DNA of 64,000 nucleotides from UBA6059 sp965227155 (GCA_965227155.1 OZ245731.1:2356001-2420000), one strand, 5' to 3'. Positions 1-8,609 are shown, counted from the stretch's first letter. Numbers and translations are program-made. The notes: generated by a model from the sequence alone, not told the origin.

Positions 1-23
1 TAAAATCGTATTGATTTATCGAT

Positions 24-31
24 TAAATTTG
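24..31 (+). promoter_or_regulatory. Possible Bacteroidota -7 promoter box
   Basis: TAAATTTG matches the TAnnTTTG -7 consensus of Bacteroidota housekeeping promoters and lies 19 bases before the hydroxylase start codon. A convincing -33 TTTG at proper spacing is not visible, and the window edge limits the view, so this is only a candidate. Confidence 0.3.
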
Positions 32-50
32 AGCAAAAATTATAAGAGAT

Positions 51-683
51 ATGGCAGAAGCACAAACATTAAAAAGACCCTCTAAGCCAAACATGAGTGG
101 ATCTGGCAGGATGTTTGAAAATCCTATTCTTGAGAGACTGACCAGGACTCATATTTCTATACCCCTTTTACTTTATACAGCGATATCGTCGGGTCTGATA
201 TATATAGGAGTGACCAATTTTGGCTTGACAGCCCTACAGGTTGTGGGTTTGTTCATAGCCGGCATTCTTACATTTACACTAATTGAATATTTGATGCACC
301 GCTATCTGTTTCACTTGCCTCCGACTACTCCAAGGAGAGAAAAGATCGCATATACAGTGCATGGTATTCATCATGATTATCCTAAAGACAAAGATAGACT
401 GGCCATGCCTCCATTATTGAGCATAGTGTTGGCCACCCTGTTCTATTTCTTTTTCCGTTTTTTCATGGGTGATTTGGTATACGGTTTTCTTCCGGGTTTT
501 CTCATAGGATATGCAGCTTATTTAGGAGTTCATTATTCTGTACATGCTTTCCAGCCACCTAAAAATTTCTTGAAGATACTTTGGATTCACCATGGTATCC
601 ACCACTATAAAGAACATGACCGGGCATTTGGTGTATCATCACCGCTCTGGGATTTGATATTCAGAACAATGCCAAGAAAATAA
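51..683 (+). CDS. Fatty acid hydroxylase superfamily membrane protein (FA2H/sterol desaturase type)
   Basis: A 210-residue integral membrane di-iron oxygenase. Hydrophobic segments lie around residues 37-55, 60-80, 122-145 and 147-160. The histidine clusters typical of the fatty acid hydroxylase/sterol desaturase superfamily are visible: HRYLFH (about 83-88), HGIHH (about 104-108), HYSVH (about 161-165) and HHGIHHYKEHD (about 179-189). The best match by motif spacing is the fatty acid 2-hydroxylase (Scs7/FA2H) branch, which hydroxylates acyl chains of sphingolipids. Cytophagales commonly make sphingolipids with 2-hydroxy acids, so that role is plausible but inferred. No cytochrome b5 domain is attached, so reducing power must come from another protein. 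It is a single-gene unit closed by a strong terminator. Confidence 0.85.
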   Translation: MAEAQTLKRPSKPNMSGSGRMFENPILERLTRTHISIPLLLYTAISSGLIYIGVTNFGLTALQVVGLFIAGILTFTLIEYLMHRYLFHLPPTTPRREKIAYTVHGIHHDYPKDKDRLAMPPLLSIVLATLFYFFFRFFMGDLVYGFLPGFLIGYAAYLGVHYSVHAFQPPKNFLKILWIHHGIHHYKEHDRAFGVSSPLWDLIFRTMPRK

Positions 684-689
684 AACTAG

Positions 690-711
690 CCCCGCAACAG
701 CGGGGTTTTTT
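690..711 (+). terminator. Rho-independent terminator after the hydroxylase gene
   Basis: A perfect 6-bp stem (CCCCGC at 690-695, GCGGGG at 700-705) with an AACA loop is followed by six T residues. It sits 7 bases after the upstream stop and ends 3 bases before the next start codon. Confidence 0.9.
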
Positions 712-714
712 ATT

Positions 715-1503
715 ATGCAAAAATCAATTTCAATTTTAGGTTGTGGCTGGCTGGGGATGGAGGTGGCCAGGCAATGTTTAACGGATGACTTTATCGTAAA
801 GGGTACTACTACTACCCCGGAAAAACTGAAGCTACTACAGGATGAAGGCATAAATGCTTTCTTGCTAAATCTGGAAGAACAAGGCCCAATTGATACCTCA
901 CTGCTGGAGTCGGATATTTTATTATCAGCAATTCCTCCTCGCACACGAAGAAATGAAGGAGGTAGCCACGTGCAGGAAATAGAAAACCTACTTAGTCAGC
1001 TTAATTCTGAGCAGTATTTTATATACATCAGCAGTACATCGGTCTATCCGGATGCAGCAGGAAAATATGATGAATCCTTTCATATTACTTCACAAAATAC
1101 CGGCAACCAGGTACTCTATGAAGCAGAGCAACGCATCCTATCGTACTTTAAATCCCCACTGATATTGAGGCCGGGAGGGTTGATGGGCTATAATCGAATA
1201 GCCGGCAGGTATTTTGCCGGTGGCACTGCGCCCGGCAGGTTGCAGCCGGTCAACTATATTCATAGAGATGATGTGGTAGGCCTGATCGTCCAATCGATCC
1301 ATGAAAGACTGACGGGTGTATACAATCTGGTGGCACCTGATCACCCTACGAGAGAAGAGGTATATGCCGCCAATAGCCAGTATTATGATTTTGCAATGCC
1401 TGCTTTCAGGGATGAGGGTATACAGAGAATCATCGAGGGGAATCAAATTGCAGCGCACCTCAACTACCAGTTTAAGTTTCCCGACCCCAGGGCTTTTCAT
1501 TAA
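715..1503 (+). CDS. NAD(P)-binding Rossmann-fold protein, YeeZ/SDR epimerase-like
   Basis: A 262-residue protein with an N-terminal Rossmann glycine motif, GCGWLG (residues 10-15), and an SDR-like SSTSVYP segment near residue 105. The extended-SDR tyrosine is probably the one in this SVYP motif. The family includes E. coli YeeZ and many NAD-dependent epimerase/dehydratase-like proteins whose substrates are unknown, so no reaction is assigned. The ATG at 715 is kept because the glycine motif must lie close to the N-terminus. No ribosome binding site can be seen, because the bases before the start are the T-tract of a terminator. A second hairpin at 1524-1551 ends the gene. Confidence 0.75.
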   Translation: MQKSISILGCGWLGMEVARQCLTDDFIVKGTTTTPEKLKLLQDEGINAFLLNLEEQGPIDTSLLESDILLSAIPPRTRRNEGGSHVQEIENLLSQLNSEQYFIYISSTSVYPDAAGKYDESFHITSQNTGNQVLYEAEQRILSYFKSPLILRPGGLMGYNRIAGRYFAGGTAPGRLQPVNYIHRDDVVGLIVQSIHERLTGVYNLVAPDHPTREEVYAANSQYYDFAMPAFRDEGIQRIIEGNQIAAHLNYQFKFPDPRAFH

Positions 1504-1523
1504 CCGGTGATAAAAAAATTGAG

Positions 1524-1551
1524 AAATTGAAATCCATCAGGGTTTCAATTT
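1524..1551 (+). terminator. Hairpin terminator after the Rossmann protein
   Basis: Arms AAATTGAAATCC (1524-1535) and GGGTTTCAATTT (1540-1551) pair over 12 positions with one G.T wobble and an ATCA loop. The A/T-rich flanks allow it to act as a terminator. It also argues against any start codon for the next gene upstream of 1586. Confidence 0.75.
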
Positions 1552-1585
1552 GTTTACTGCCTATAATCGATCATCTTTGATTACT

Positions 1586-2683
1586 ATGCAAGGCTACCGC
1601 TTCACTAAATTTATCCCGACCAAAAACGCACAAAAATCAGATTTTGAGAATTTGCTCAATATTTTCATGCAGTTGATGGTAATCACTGCAGGCGATGTTT
1701 CGGAAGCATTAAGCTGGCTCACCAATCTTGATAAGCAGTACAACCTTACCAATGGCAGCTATGGCATTGGAGACTTTATTGATGACCTCAAAAGCAAGGG
1801 CTACATCACTGAAGATAATGAGAAAGGGGAGTTTAAGCTTACCGCCAAAAGTGAGCAGACCATCCGCAAAAGTGCGCTGGAAGAGATTTTTGGAAAACTT
1901 AAAAAATCAAACAAGGGCGAGCATAGAACTCATTTCAGTGGTAATGGAGATGAACTCACTACCGATCGCCGCAATTACCAATTTGGAGATACGCTGGATC
2001 AGATCAGTATGACTGATTCTATTCGCAATGCCCAGATCAACCATGGCTTCAGCGATTTCCACCTGACGGAAGAGGATCTAGAAATCCAGGAAAAGGAATT
2101 CAAAACACAGACCTCTACGGTTTTGATGATCGATATCAGCCATAGCATGATCCTGTATGGCGAGGATCGGATTACACCTGCCAAAAAGGTGGCCATGGCA
2201 TTAGCGGAATTGATCACTCGTAAATACCCGAAAGACACACTGGATGTGATTGTATTCGGTAATGATGCATGGCAGATACAGATCAAGGATTTGCCCTACC
2301 TCAATGTGGGTCCCTACCATACCAATACCATTGCAGGCTTGGAATTGGCGATGGATATCCTGCGAAGGAGAAAGAACGCCAATAAGCAAATTTTCATGAT
2401 TACGGATGGGAAACCTACCTGCATGAAAGTAGGCATCAAATATTATAAAAACAGCTTTGGGCTGGACCCAAAGATTTTAAATAAGACCTTAAACCTGGCA
2501 GCACAATGCCGAAAAATAAATGTACCAATCACCACATTCATGATTGCCTCAGATCCGTACCTGAAGCAGTTTGTACAGGAATTTACTAAGGTTAATAATG
2601 GCAATGCTTATTACAGCAGCCTCAAAGGGCTGGGTGATCTGATTTTTGAAGATTACCGACGAAACAGAAGAAAAAATTTCTAA
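1586..2683 (+). CDS. VWA domain protein paired with a MoxR/ChlI-like ATPase
   Basis: A 365-residue cytoplasmic protein. Residues 1-170 are a helical, charged N-terminal region of unknown role. Residues 175-360 form a von Willebrand factor A domain with an intact MIDAS: DISHS (D183, S185, S187), a threonine in TNTIAG and the aspartate in ITDGKPT. The gene is followed 17 bases later by an AAA+ ATPase. VWA plus MoxR/Mg-chelatase-like ATPase pairs are a known chaperone-like arrangement in which the VWA partner recruits metal-dependent clients. Start 1586 (MQGYRF) is preferred over the in-frame TTG at 1550, which lies inside the upstream terminator hairpin. The client is unknown. Confidence 0.8.
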   Translation: MQGYRFTKFIPTKNAQKSDFENLLNIFMQLMVITAGDVSEALSWLTNLDKQYNLTNGSYGIGDFIDDLKSKGYITEDNEKGEFKLTAKSEQTIRKSALEEIFGKLKKSNKGEHRTHFSGNGDELTTDRRNYQFGDTLDQISMTDSIRNAQINHGFSDFHLTEEDLEIQEKEFKTQTSTVLMIDISHSMILYGEDRITPAKKVAMALAELITRKYPKDTLDVIVFGNDAWQIQIKDLPYLNVGPYHTNTIAGLELAMDILRRRKNANKQIFMITDGKPTCMKVGIKYYKNSFGLDPKILNKTLNLAAQCRKINVPITTFMIASDPYLKQFVQEFTKVNNGNAYYSSLKGLGDLIFEDYRRNRRKNF

Positions 2684-2700
2684 TTCTACACAAAACGACA

Positions 2701-4218
2701 ATGCAATATCAGGATATTCCAGGTGACAAAAAGCGTGGCATCCATACGCTTGGGGAGTTAAAGGCTACAGGTTATCAACCGGTTTCCATCAAGGAGGAAC
2801 TCAGGAATAACCTCATTAGTAAGCTTGAGAAAAAGGAGCCCGTATTTGAGGGTATCTATGGTTATGAGGATACGGTGATCCCCGATATTGAACGGGCAAT
2901 ACTATCCAGGCATAATATCAATTTTCTGGGTTTGAGGGGGCAGGCAAAAACAAAGATCGCCAGAATGATGATCAACCTGCTGGATGAATATATTCCTGCT
3001 ATTAAAGGATCGGAACTCAATGATGACCCGCTGAATCCGATTTCCAGGATGGCCAGAGATATCATCAAAGAGCATGGTGACCATACGCCTATTGAGTGGA
3101 TACACCGAAGCGAAAGATATGCAGAAAAGCTTGCCACGCCAGATGTGTCTATTGCCGACCTCATCGGTGATGTTGATCCCATTAAAGCAGCATCGCTCAA
3201 ACTACCCTATTCAGATGAGCGCGTCATTCACTATGGGTTGATCCCCAGGTCGCACCGTAGCATTTTTGTGATCAACGAGCTACCCGATTTACAGGCCAGG
3301 ATACAGGTCGCCCTTTTTAATATTCTGCAGGAAGGAGACATTCAAATAAGAGGCTTTAAACTGCGCCTGCCACTGGATATCCAGTTTGTATTTACAGCAA
3401 ACCCCGAAGATTATACCAACAGGGGTAGCATAGTTACACCGCTGAAAGACAGGATCGATAGCCAGATCATTACCCACTATCCTAAAAGTATTGAGATCAG
3501 CAGGATGATTACCGAACAGGAGTCTAAGATATTACCATTACAAAAAGAAACAGTGGTTGTGAATAGGCTTGCAAAGGACCTGGTTGAGCAAATAGCATTT
3601 GAAGCGCGAGACAATGAGTATGTGGATAGTAAGAGTGGTGTTTCTGCCAGGCTTACCATTTCTGCTTATGAAAATTTGATAGCAGCAGCGGAGTTGAGAA
3701 GGCTCAAAGCGGGAGAAAAAACCACACACGTAAGGGTAGGGGATTTTATCGGCGTTATTCCTTCCATTACCGGTAAGGTAGAACTCGTATATGAGGGAGA
3801 GCAGGAAGGGCCCGGTATTGTGGCCAATAATCTGCTTGGTAAAGCTATCCGCACGCAGTTTCTTAATTATTTCCCTAACCCTGAGGATAAGCGCAAACAA
3901 AAGGATAAACCCAATCCATACAAGACCATCACAGAGTGGTTTGGTGAGGGCAATGAGCTGGACATATTACATGCAGCCTCTACTAAAGAATTGGAGCAGG
4001 TACTCAACAAAGTGCCGGGCTTAAAAAAATTGGTTGATGAGTTGCATGCTTCTGAGCCTCGGGAAAATAAATTGTTTTTGATGGAGTTTGCTTTACACGG
4101 GCTTGCAGAGTTTAGCATGTTGAGCAAGCATCAATTGGAGAAAGGGTTGCAGTTCAAGGATTTGCTCAGCAGTATGTTTTCCATGCCGGACGACCTTGAA
4201 GATGAAGACCAGCTATAG
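2701..4218 (+). CDS. AAA+ ATPase, Mg-chelatase/MoxR-like, with variant Walker motifs
   Basis: A 505-residue ATPase. The Walker A loop reads GLRGQAKT (residues 77-84), with alanine in place of the usual glycine before the lysine. The Walker B region reads VINEL (N192, E193), with asparagine in place of aspartate but the catalytic glutamate kept. A sensor-1-like TANPEDY and an LKDR motif follow near residues 236-255. The C-terminal 150 residues are helical and end in an acidic tail. It is in tandem with the VWA gene, suggesting one complex. The family (annotated as magnesium chelatase or sigma-54-interacting ATPase) is common in Bacteroidota, but cobalt or magnesium insertion should not be assumed because no chelatase H subunit is nearby. 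Confidence 0.8.
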   Translation: MQYQDIPGDKKRGIHTLGELKATGYQPVSIKEELRNNLISKLEKKEPVFEGIYGYEDTVIPDIERAILSRHNINFLGLRGQAKTKIARMMINLLDEYIPAIKGSELNDDPLNPISRMARDIIKEHGDHTPIEWIHRSERYAEKLATPDVSIADLIGDVDPIKAASLKLPYSDERVIHYGLIPRSHRSIFVINELPDLQARIQVALFNILQEGDIQIRGFKLRLPLDIQFVFTANPEDYTNRGSIVTPLKDRIDSQIITHYPKSIEISRMITEQESKILPLQKETVVVNRLAKDLVEQIAFEARDNEYVDSKSGVSARLTISAYENLIAAAELRRLKAGEKTTHVRVGDFIGVIPSITGKVELVYEGEQEGPGIVANNLLGKAIRTQFLNYFPNPEDKRKQKDKPNPYKTITEWFGEGNELDILHAASTKELEQVLNKVPGLKKLVDELHASEPRENKLFLMEFALHGLAEFSMLSKHQLEKGLQFKDLLSSMFSMPDDLEDEDQL

Positions 4219-4235
4219 GATGATAGCCACAGGCC

Positions 4236-4889
4236 ATGACATTGAGAGAGCTGAAATTATTGGTAAAGCAGGGTGAAAGCGCACAGTTAGAATTTAAGCG
4301 TAAGGTAGCCCACCCGGACAAAGTGATCCGGGAGGTGGTGGCTTTTGCCAATAGTGAAGGGGGCACCCTATTGATTGGTGTTAATGATAATGGCGAGATT
4401 TCCGGATTAAAATATGCTGATGAGGAGGACTACATCATGCGTAAAGCACTGGTCGAGCTATGCCGTCCGGTAGTGCAGTTTACTTCAGGGGCAATCAAAA
4501 TGGATGAGCAGAAATCGGTATTGTATTATCATATTAAGCCAAGCCGCAAAAAGCCCCATTATGCATTGGAGACTGCCGGGCAGCGCTGGGGAAAAGCCTA
4601 TGTACGCAAGGATGATCGCAGCATTCAGGCCAGTCGAGAAATGATAGAGGTGCTTAGGCGCAGCAGAAGAAATAAGGCGCACAGCTTTCAATATGGGGAA
4701 GCAGAAAAGCAACTCCTACAGTTGCTGGAAGAAAAAGGGGAGCTTACCGTCAATGAATTTGCACAGCTGGCAGGCCTGCCGATCAAACGTGCCTCTCGTA
4801 TTGTGGTTACCCTTACACTTACCAATGTGCTCAAAATTATCCCCCGCGAAAAGGAAGATGTCTTTGTTTTTAATCACATGCCGGATTGA
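4236..4889 (+). CDS. AlbA_2 (Schlafen-like) putative DNA/RNA-binding protein
   Basis: A 217-residue protein. Residues 10-130 match the AlbA_2/divergent AAA-4 family layout: E-x-LEFK near residue 18 (QLEFKRK), then VVAFANSEGGTLLIGVND. Residues 150-210 look like a winged helix (KQLLQLLEEKGELTVNEFAQ then a recognition-like segment). Members bind nucleic acids and are often transcription regulators or defence-linked. Here the gene follows the AAA+ ATPase by 17 bases on the same strand and may be cotranscribed. Function is unknown beyond likely nucleic acid binding. Confidence 0.75.
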   Translation: MTLRELKLLVKQGESAQLEFKRKVAHPDKVIREVVAFANSEGGTLLIGVNDNGEISGLKYADEEDYIMRKALVELCRPVVQFTSGAIKMDEQKSVLYYHIKPSRKKPHYALETAGQRWGKAYVRKDDRSIQASREMIEVLRRSRRNKAHSFQYGEAEKQLLQLLEEKGELTVNEFAQLAGLPIKRASRIVVTLTLTNVLKIIPREKEDVFVFNHMPD

Positions 4890-4974
4890 AAATTTAACCT
4901 TGATTTAATAGGATTTTTTCACCAAATGGGTCAATTTACAATTGGTCGATAAACGAATTACCTACCTTCTTGTT

Positions 4975-6312
4975 ATGGCGAAAAAAACCGAAAAAGGGAA
5001 GATTTTTGTGCTAGATACTTCCGTCATTCTTTATGCCCATGATGCCATTATGAATTTTGAAGAGCACGATGTGGGCATTCCAATTACCGTACTAGAGGAA
5101 CTGGATCAGTTTAAAAAAGGCAACGACACTAAAAACTTTGAGGCTCGGGAATTCACCCGTCTGTTGGACAAACTGGCTGAGGGCCAAATGCTGCAGGACT
5201 GGATTCCGCTCAATGGGAAGGGTAAGGGTAATTTCAAGGTGCTGATGGAGCATCATAGTGAAGTGGATGCCATGAAGATCTTTGATGATCGTAAAAATGA
5301 TCACAAGATTCTCAACTCCGCTTTGGCTTTAAAGGATGAATTTCCTAACCGCAAAGTAATCCTGGTCAGTAAAGACATAAACCTGCGCCTCAAAGCCAAA
5401 TCGCTCAATCTGCCGGCAGAGGATTACGAAACGGGCAAGATTAAAAATGTCAACACCTTATTTACAGGTAAGGAGGAAGTAGAAGGTATAGCTGCCGAGG
5501 CAATCAACCAGCTTTATAAAGAAGGCAGTGTTGATAAAAAAGACATCCTGAAAAGGAAGAAAGTAGTGGCCAATGGCTTTTACATTCTGAAAAGCGATAA
5601 GAACAGTGCCCTGGCTTGCTACAACCCAATGACCAAAAAGATCGACCAGGTAGAAAAGAGGGCTGTTTCCGGCATCAAGCCTAAAAATGCAGAGCAGACC
5701 TTTGCCATTCATGCCATGCTTAATCCTGAGATCAAGCTTGTATCCATCAACGGTGTGGCCGGTACCGGCAAGACTCTGCTGGCTTTAGCAGCTGCACTTG
5801 AGCAGAAGCGCAACTTCAAGCAGATATATCTGGCGCGACCCATAGTGCCACTCAGCAACAAAGATATTGGCTACCTGCCGGGAGATATAAAATCCAAGTT
5901 GAACCCATACATGGAACCCCTTTGGGATAATTTGAAATACATTCAAAACCAGTATAACGAAACAGATAAGGAGTATAAGAAGATCACCGATATGGTGAAT
6001 CAGGAGAAATTGCTGATACAGCCATTGGCTTACATAAGAGGTCGCAGCCTATCCAATATATTTTTTATTGTGGATGAGGCGCAAAACCTAACGCCACATG
6101 AGATCAAAACGATCATTACCCGGGCAGGAGACAATACAAAGATTGTTTTCACCGGCGACATATACCAGATAGATACGCCTTATCTCGACTCTCAAAGTAA
6201 TGGCCTATCCTATTTGATTGACAGAATTCAGGGCCATCCTATACATGCGCACATTACTTTGGAGAAGGGAGAGCGGTCCGAATTGGCCAATATTGCAAAT
6301 GATCTTTTGTAA
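4975..6312 (+). CDS. PIN domain-PhoH ATPase fusion (PhoH2/YlaK type)
   Basis: A 445-residue two-domain protein. The N-terminal PIN ribonuclease domain has VLDTSVIL near residue 14 and a later SKDINLRLKA acidic motif. The C-terminal PhoH ATPase domain has Walker A GVAGTGKT (ending K266, T267) and Walker B FFIVDEAQN (D367, E368). PhoH2-type proteins are reported as ATP-dependent RNA helicase/RNases. The ATG at 4975 (MAKKTEK) is preferred over the in-frame TTG at 4942, because the PIN domain begins right after it. No VapB-like antitoxin (PhoAT) is visible just upstream; the preceding gene is the AlbA_2 protein. Confidence 0.88.
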   Translation: MAKKTEKGKIFVLDTSVILYAHDAIMNFEEHDVGIPITVLEELDQFKKGNDTKNFEAREFTRLLDKLAEGQMLQDWIPLNGKGKGNFKVLMEHHSEVDAMKIFDDRKNDHKILNSALALKDEFPNRKVILVSKDINLRLKAKSLNLPAEDYETGKIKNVNTLFTGKEEVEGIAAEAINQLYKEGSVDKKDILKRKKVVANGFYILKSDKNSALACYNPMTKKIDQVEKRAVSGIKPKNAEQTFAIHAMLNPEIKLVSINGVAGTGKTLLALAAALEQKRNFKQIYLARPIVPLSNKDIGYLPGDIKSKLNPYMEPLWDNLKYIQNQYNETDKEYKKITDMVNQEKLLIQPLAYIRGRSLSNIFFIVDEAQNLTPHEIKTIITRAGDNTKIVFTGDIYQIDTPYLDSQSNGLSYLIDRIQGHPIHAHITLEKGERSELANIANDLL

Positions 6313-6379
6313 AAAATAGTGTTTACAGTAGAAACCTAAAGCTGCAATCGATTGCCACGGAAGTTCATAATCCAAAATC

Positions 6380-6414
6380 TTGCTAAATTGGTATATATTT
6401 GCTAAAATGGTATA
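6380..6414 (+). promoter_or_regulatory. Tandem direct repeat overlapping a -7 box; likely operator
   Basis: TTGCTAAATTGGTATA (6380-6395) and TTGCTAAAATGGTATA (6399-6414) are direct repeats with one mismatch, 19 bases apart start to start. A third partial copy, GCTAAATT, is at 6415-6422. TATATTTG (6394-6401) between them fits the Bacteroidota -7 consensus TAnnTTTG. A protein bound to the repeats would cover the promoter of the downstream HTH gene. Confidence 0.55.
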
Positions 6415-6436
6415 GCTAAATTTAAACCTTCCTATT

Positions 6437-6856
6437 TTGAGCAAACCAGAATGCCCACGATGCAAAAGCAATGAGTCTACAAAAAGTGGTGTGGTTAAAG
6501 ACAGGCAGCGATTTACCTGCAAAAACTGCGGCTATAATTTCACTGTAGCTAAGCTTGGAAAAGAGATCGACCCCTACTTTGTAACCAAAGCTTTGCAGCT
6601 TCATATTGAGGGCGTAAGCTTTCGGGAAATAGAACGATTGCTTGGTGTAAGCCACGTTTCGGTGATGAACTGGGTGAAGAAATATAACATCAAAGCGCCA
6701 CCCAATTCTGAGTATCGCCCCACCTATAAAATCTTTACTTACACGGAAATGATGGAGTTTTTAAAGCAGAAAAACAACCTAGCAGGGGCTGGCATTTTGA
6801 TTACCGAAATAGGGGATAAATACATGATGATTAAGTGGGAGCGATTCCGCGAATAA
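6437..6856 (+). CDS. Zinc-ribbon/HTH protein, InsA-like (IS1-type transposase N-terminal module)
   Basis: A 139-residue protein starting at a TTG codon, with no ATG available before the first conserved motif. Residues 5-38 form a zinc ribbon (CPRCKS then CKNCGYNFTV). Residues 55-85 form a helix-turn-helix (FREIERLLGVSHVSVMNWVKKY) as in IS1 InsA and related transposase N-terminal regions. No DDE catalytic domain follows, in this or another frame. The C-terminal 40 residues are not recognised. Related repeats lie on both sides of the gene, in direct orientation upstream and inverted downstream. It may be a domesticated transposase DNA-binding module that regulates itself, or the remnant of a small element. 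Confidence 0.65.
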   Translation: MSKPECPRCKSNESTKSGVVKDRQRFTCKNCGYNFTVAKLGKEIDPYFVTKALQLHIEGVSFREIERLLGVSHVSVMNWVKKYNIKAPPNSEYRPTYKIFTYTEMMEFLKQKNNLAGAGILITEIGDKYMMIKWERFRE

Positions 6857-6881
6857 CCTATACACTTAGCAAAAGTATAGG
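6857..6881. repeat. Inverted repeat after the InsA-like gene, carrying an inverted copy of the upstream repeat
   Basis: CCTATAC (6857-6863) pairs with GTATAGG (6875-6881) and could form a weak terminator. Read on the minus strand the segment contains TTGCTAAGTGTATA. This matches the two upstream repeats apart from a short gap, giving the gene imperfect inverted flanks about 0.5 kb apart. Confidence 0.5.
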
Positions 6882-6978
6882 CAGGTTTTGATAGAGCCTT
6901 TTCATTTTTTCAATTTCGATACGGATATGGTCTCCAAAATTGAAAGATCATCAGCCGACCAACTTAAATTTTTGAAAA

Positions 6979-8310
6979 ATGAAAAAACTTTTATCTATGC
7001 TCATTGCTGTTGTAGCGATTTCCCAGATCGCCATGGCAACCGACGGCAATGACAAAAAGAAAACCAGCCAGCAAATTGTGGAGGAAGAAGGGCTCATTGT
7101 AACCCCTCGAGGTGAGCAGGATTCACAGTATTCCTACAGGCCACTTACACTCAAGCTCAATGAGGCTGGTGATCAGTATGTACGGTTTATCATCTGGCAT
7201 CAGCAGTGGCTTACTACCAATAACCTAAATGCTGAAGATTCAAAATTGCAACTAAACTCATCAGTAAGGAGATCCCGTTTTCTTGCCTATGCGCAGTTGC
7301 ACCCAAAAGTATTGATTCTGACCCATTGGGGTTTGAATAACCTGAATACCGGAAACTTGAGTAGCCTTGGAAATAATGGAGATGCCCCTCAATTGTTTCT
7401 TCATGATGCATGGACTGAGTTCAAGGTTTCCGATGGACTCTTTATCGGTGGTGGGTTACATTACTGGAAAGGCCTAACCCGTCTGGCTAGTCAAAGTACC
7501 CTAAACTTCATGGGGCTTGATCAGGCCCGTCCATTTGTATCGTGGCATTCGCTGGGTATTACTGATCAGTTTGCCCGTCACCTGGGTATTTATGCCAAAG
7601 GCTATATCGGTAATTTCAATTATCGGGTGGCGATCAACAATCCGGGGCGCAATCCACTCGGTGCGGGGCATTCCTATGGAGATATCAATACCGATCTGGT
7701 TTACGCCGGGGCAAGTACTGCTGATAATGCAGGCGATCCAGTAGGCAATACCATCATAGAGGGCTATTTCAACTACAACTTTATGGATAAGGAGTCCATA
7801 AAACTGCCGTATTGGGTAGGTGCTTACCTTGGTGCTAAAAAAGTATTCAATGTAGGTCTTGGGTTTTTTAGCCATGGCAAGGGCATGTATAACAATGCCA
7901 CTGGTGAGCACGAAAATGTTTTCCACGTAGCTGCTGACGCTTTTCTGGATCTGCCTACCAAGGGCGGTTCGGTAACGGCCTATGCTTCCATAACCAGTTT
8001 CAACTATGGCGAAAACTACATGTCTCGTTGGGCCGGTACGGGCACCAATATATTGACCCAGCTGGGCTATTACATCAAAGCTGCCCGCATCATGCCTTAT
8101 GTGAATTATCAAATTGGTTCCTACGAGGGTCTAAATGACAACCTCAGTGCGATGGACCTTGGCTTCAATTACTACATCATGGGGCACAGTGCCAAAATCA
8201 GTGCTGAATACCACATGGTAAACAACTTTGGTGCTGAAGGGGGCCGAGATGCAGCAGGCACACCCATTGGGGTGAGCCAGCTACGCATGCAGGCACACAT
8301 ATTCTTTTAA
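6979..8310 (+). CDS. Outer-membrane porin of the acetate/carboxylate uptake cluster
   Basis: A 443-residue protein with a signal peptide (MKKLLSMLIAVVAISQIAMA, cut near residue 20). A charged linker follows, then alternating amphipathic strands rich in Tyr, Trp, Asn and Gly and ending in a terminal phenylalanine (HIFF), all typical of an outer-membrane beta-barrel. It heads a run with the DUF4212 subunit (30 bases downstream) and the sodium:solute symporter, so it probably admits the same substrate across the outer membrane. The substrate is inferred from neighbours (acetyl- and propionyl-CoA synthetases), not from the porin sequence. About 120 bases of non-coding leader precede it. Confidence 0.8.
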   Translation: MKKLLSMLIAVVAISQIAMATDGNDKKKTSQQIVEEEGLIVTPRGEQDSQYSYRPLTLKLNEAGDQYVRFIIWHQQWLTTNNLNAEDSKLQLNSSVRRSRFLAYAQLHPKVLILTHWGLNNLNTGNLSSLGNNGDAPQLFLHDAWTEFKVSDGLFIGGGLHYWKGLTRLASQSTLNFMGLDQARPFVSWHSLGITDQFARHLGIYAKGYIGNFNYRVAINNPGRNPLGAGHSYGDINTDLVYAGASTADNAGDPVGNTIIEGYFNYNFMDKESIKLPYWVGAYLGAKKVFNVGLGFFSHGKGMYNNATGEHENVFHVAADAFLDLPTKGGSVTAYASITSFNYGENYMSRWAGTGTNILTQLGYYIKAARIMPYVNYQIGSYEGLNDNLSAMDLGFNYYIMGHSAKISAEYHMVNNFGAEGGRDAAGTPIGVSQLRMQAHIFF

Positions 8311-8340
8311 ACAAAATTGTAAATACAAATAGCTATCAAA

Positions 8341-8601
8341 ATGGATAACAAAGAAAAAATGACGCTGTATTGGAAAAAGAACCTCCGGTTCCTCACCATA
8401 CTGCTTTCAATCTGGTTTGTGGTGTCTTTCGGCTTTGGCATATTGCTGGAGGATGCACTCAATACAATCAAAATCGGCGGATTTAAGTTGGGATTTTGGT
8501 TTGCACAGCAGGGTTCAATCTACGTGTTTGTGGCCTTGATTTTTGTATATGTCAAGTGGATGAATACGCTTGATAAGGAATTTGATGTAGACGAAAAATA
8601 A
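8341..8601 (+). CDS. DUF4212 small subunit of a sodium/solute symporter
   Basis: An 86-residue protein with two transmembrane helices (about residues 15-35 and 55-75). The FGFGILLEDALN and GFWFAQQGSIYVF motifs are characteristic of DUF4212, the small partner always found beside VC_2705-type symporters. It is separated from the large subunit by 8 bases, so the two are surely co-expressed. Its exact contribution to transport is not known to me. Confidence 0.88.
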   Translation: MDNKEKMTLYWKKNLRFLTILLSIWFVVSFGFGILLEDALNTIKIGGFKLGFWFAQQGSIYVFVALIFVYVKWMNTLDKEFDVDEK

Positions 8602-8609
8602 GCAAGATC

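Noticed and set aside
2701..4218. Magnesium or cobalt chelatase subunit
   Set aside because: Only the ATPase/VWA resemblance exists; no large chelatase subunit or tetrapyrrole genes are adjacent.
6437..6856. Complete IS1-type insertion sequence
   Set aside because: No DDE catalytic frame, no target-site duplication seen, and the flanking repeats are imperfect; kept only as an InsA-like gene.
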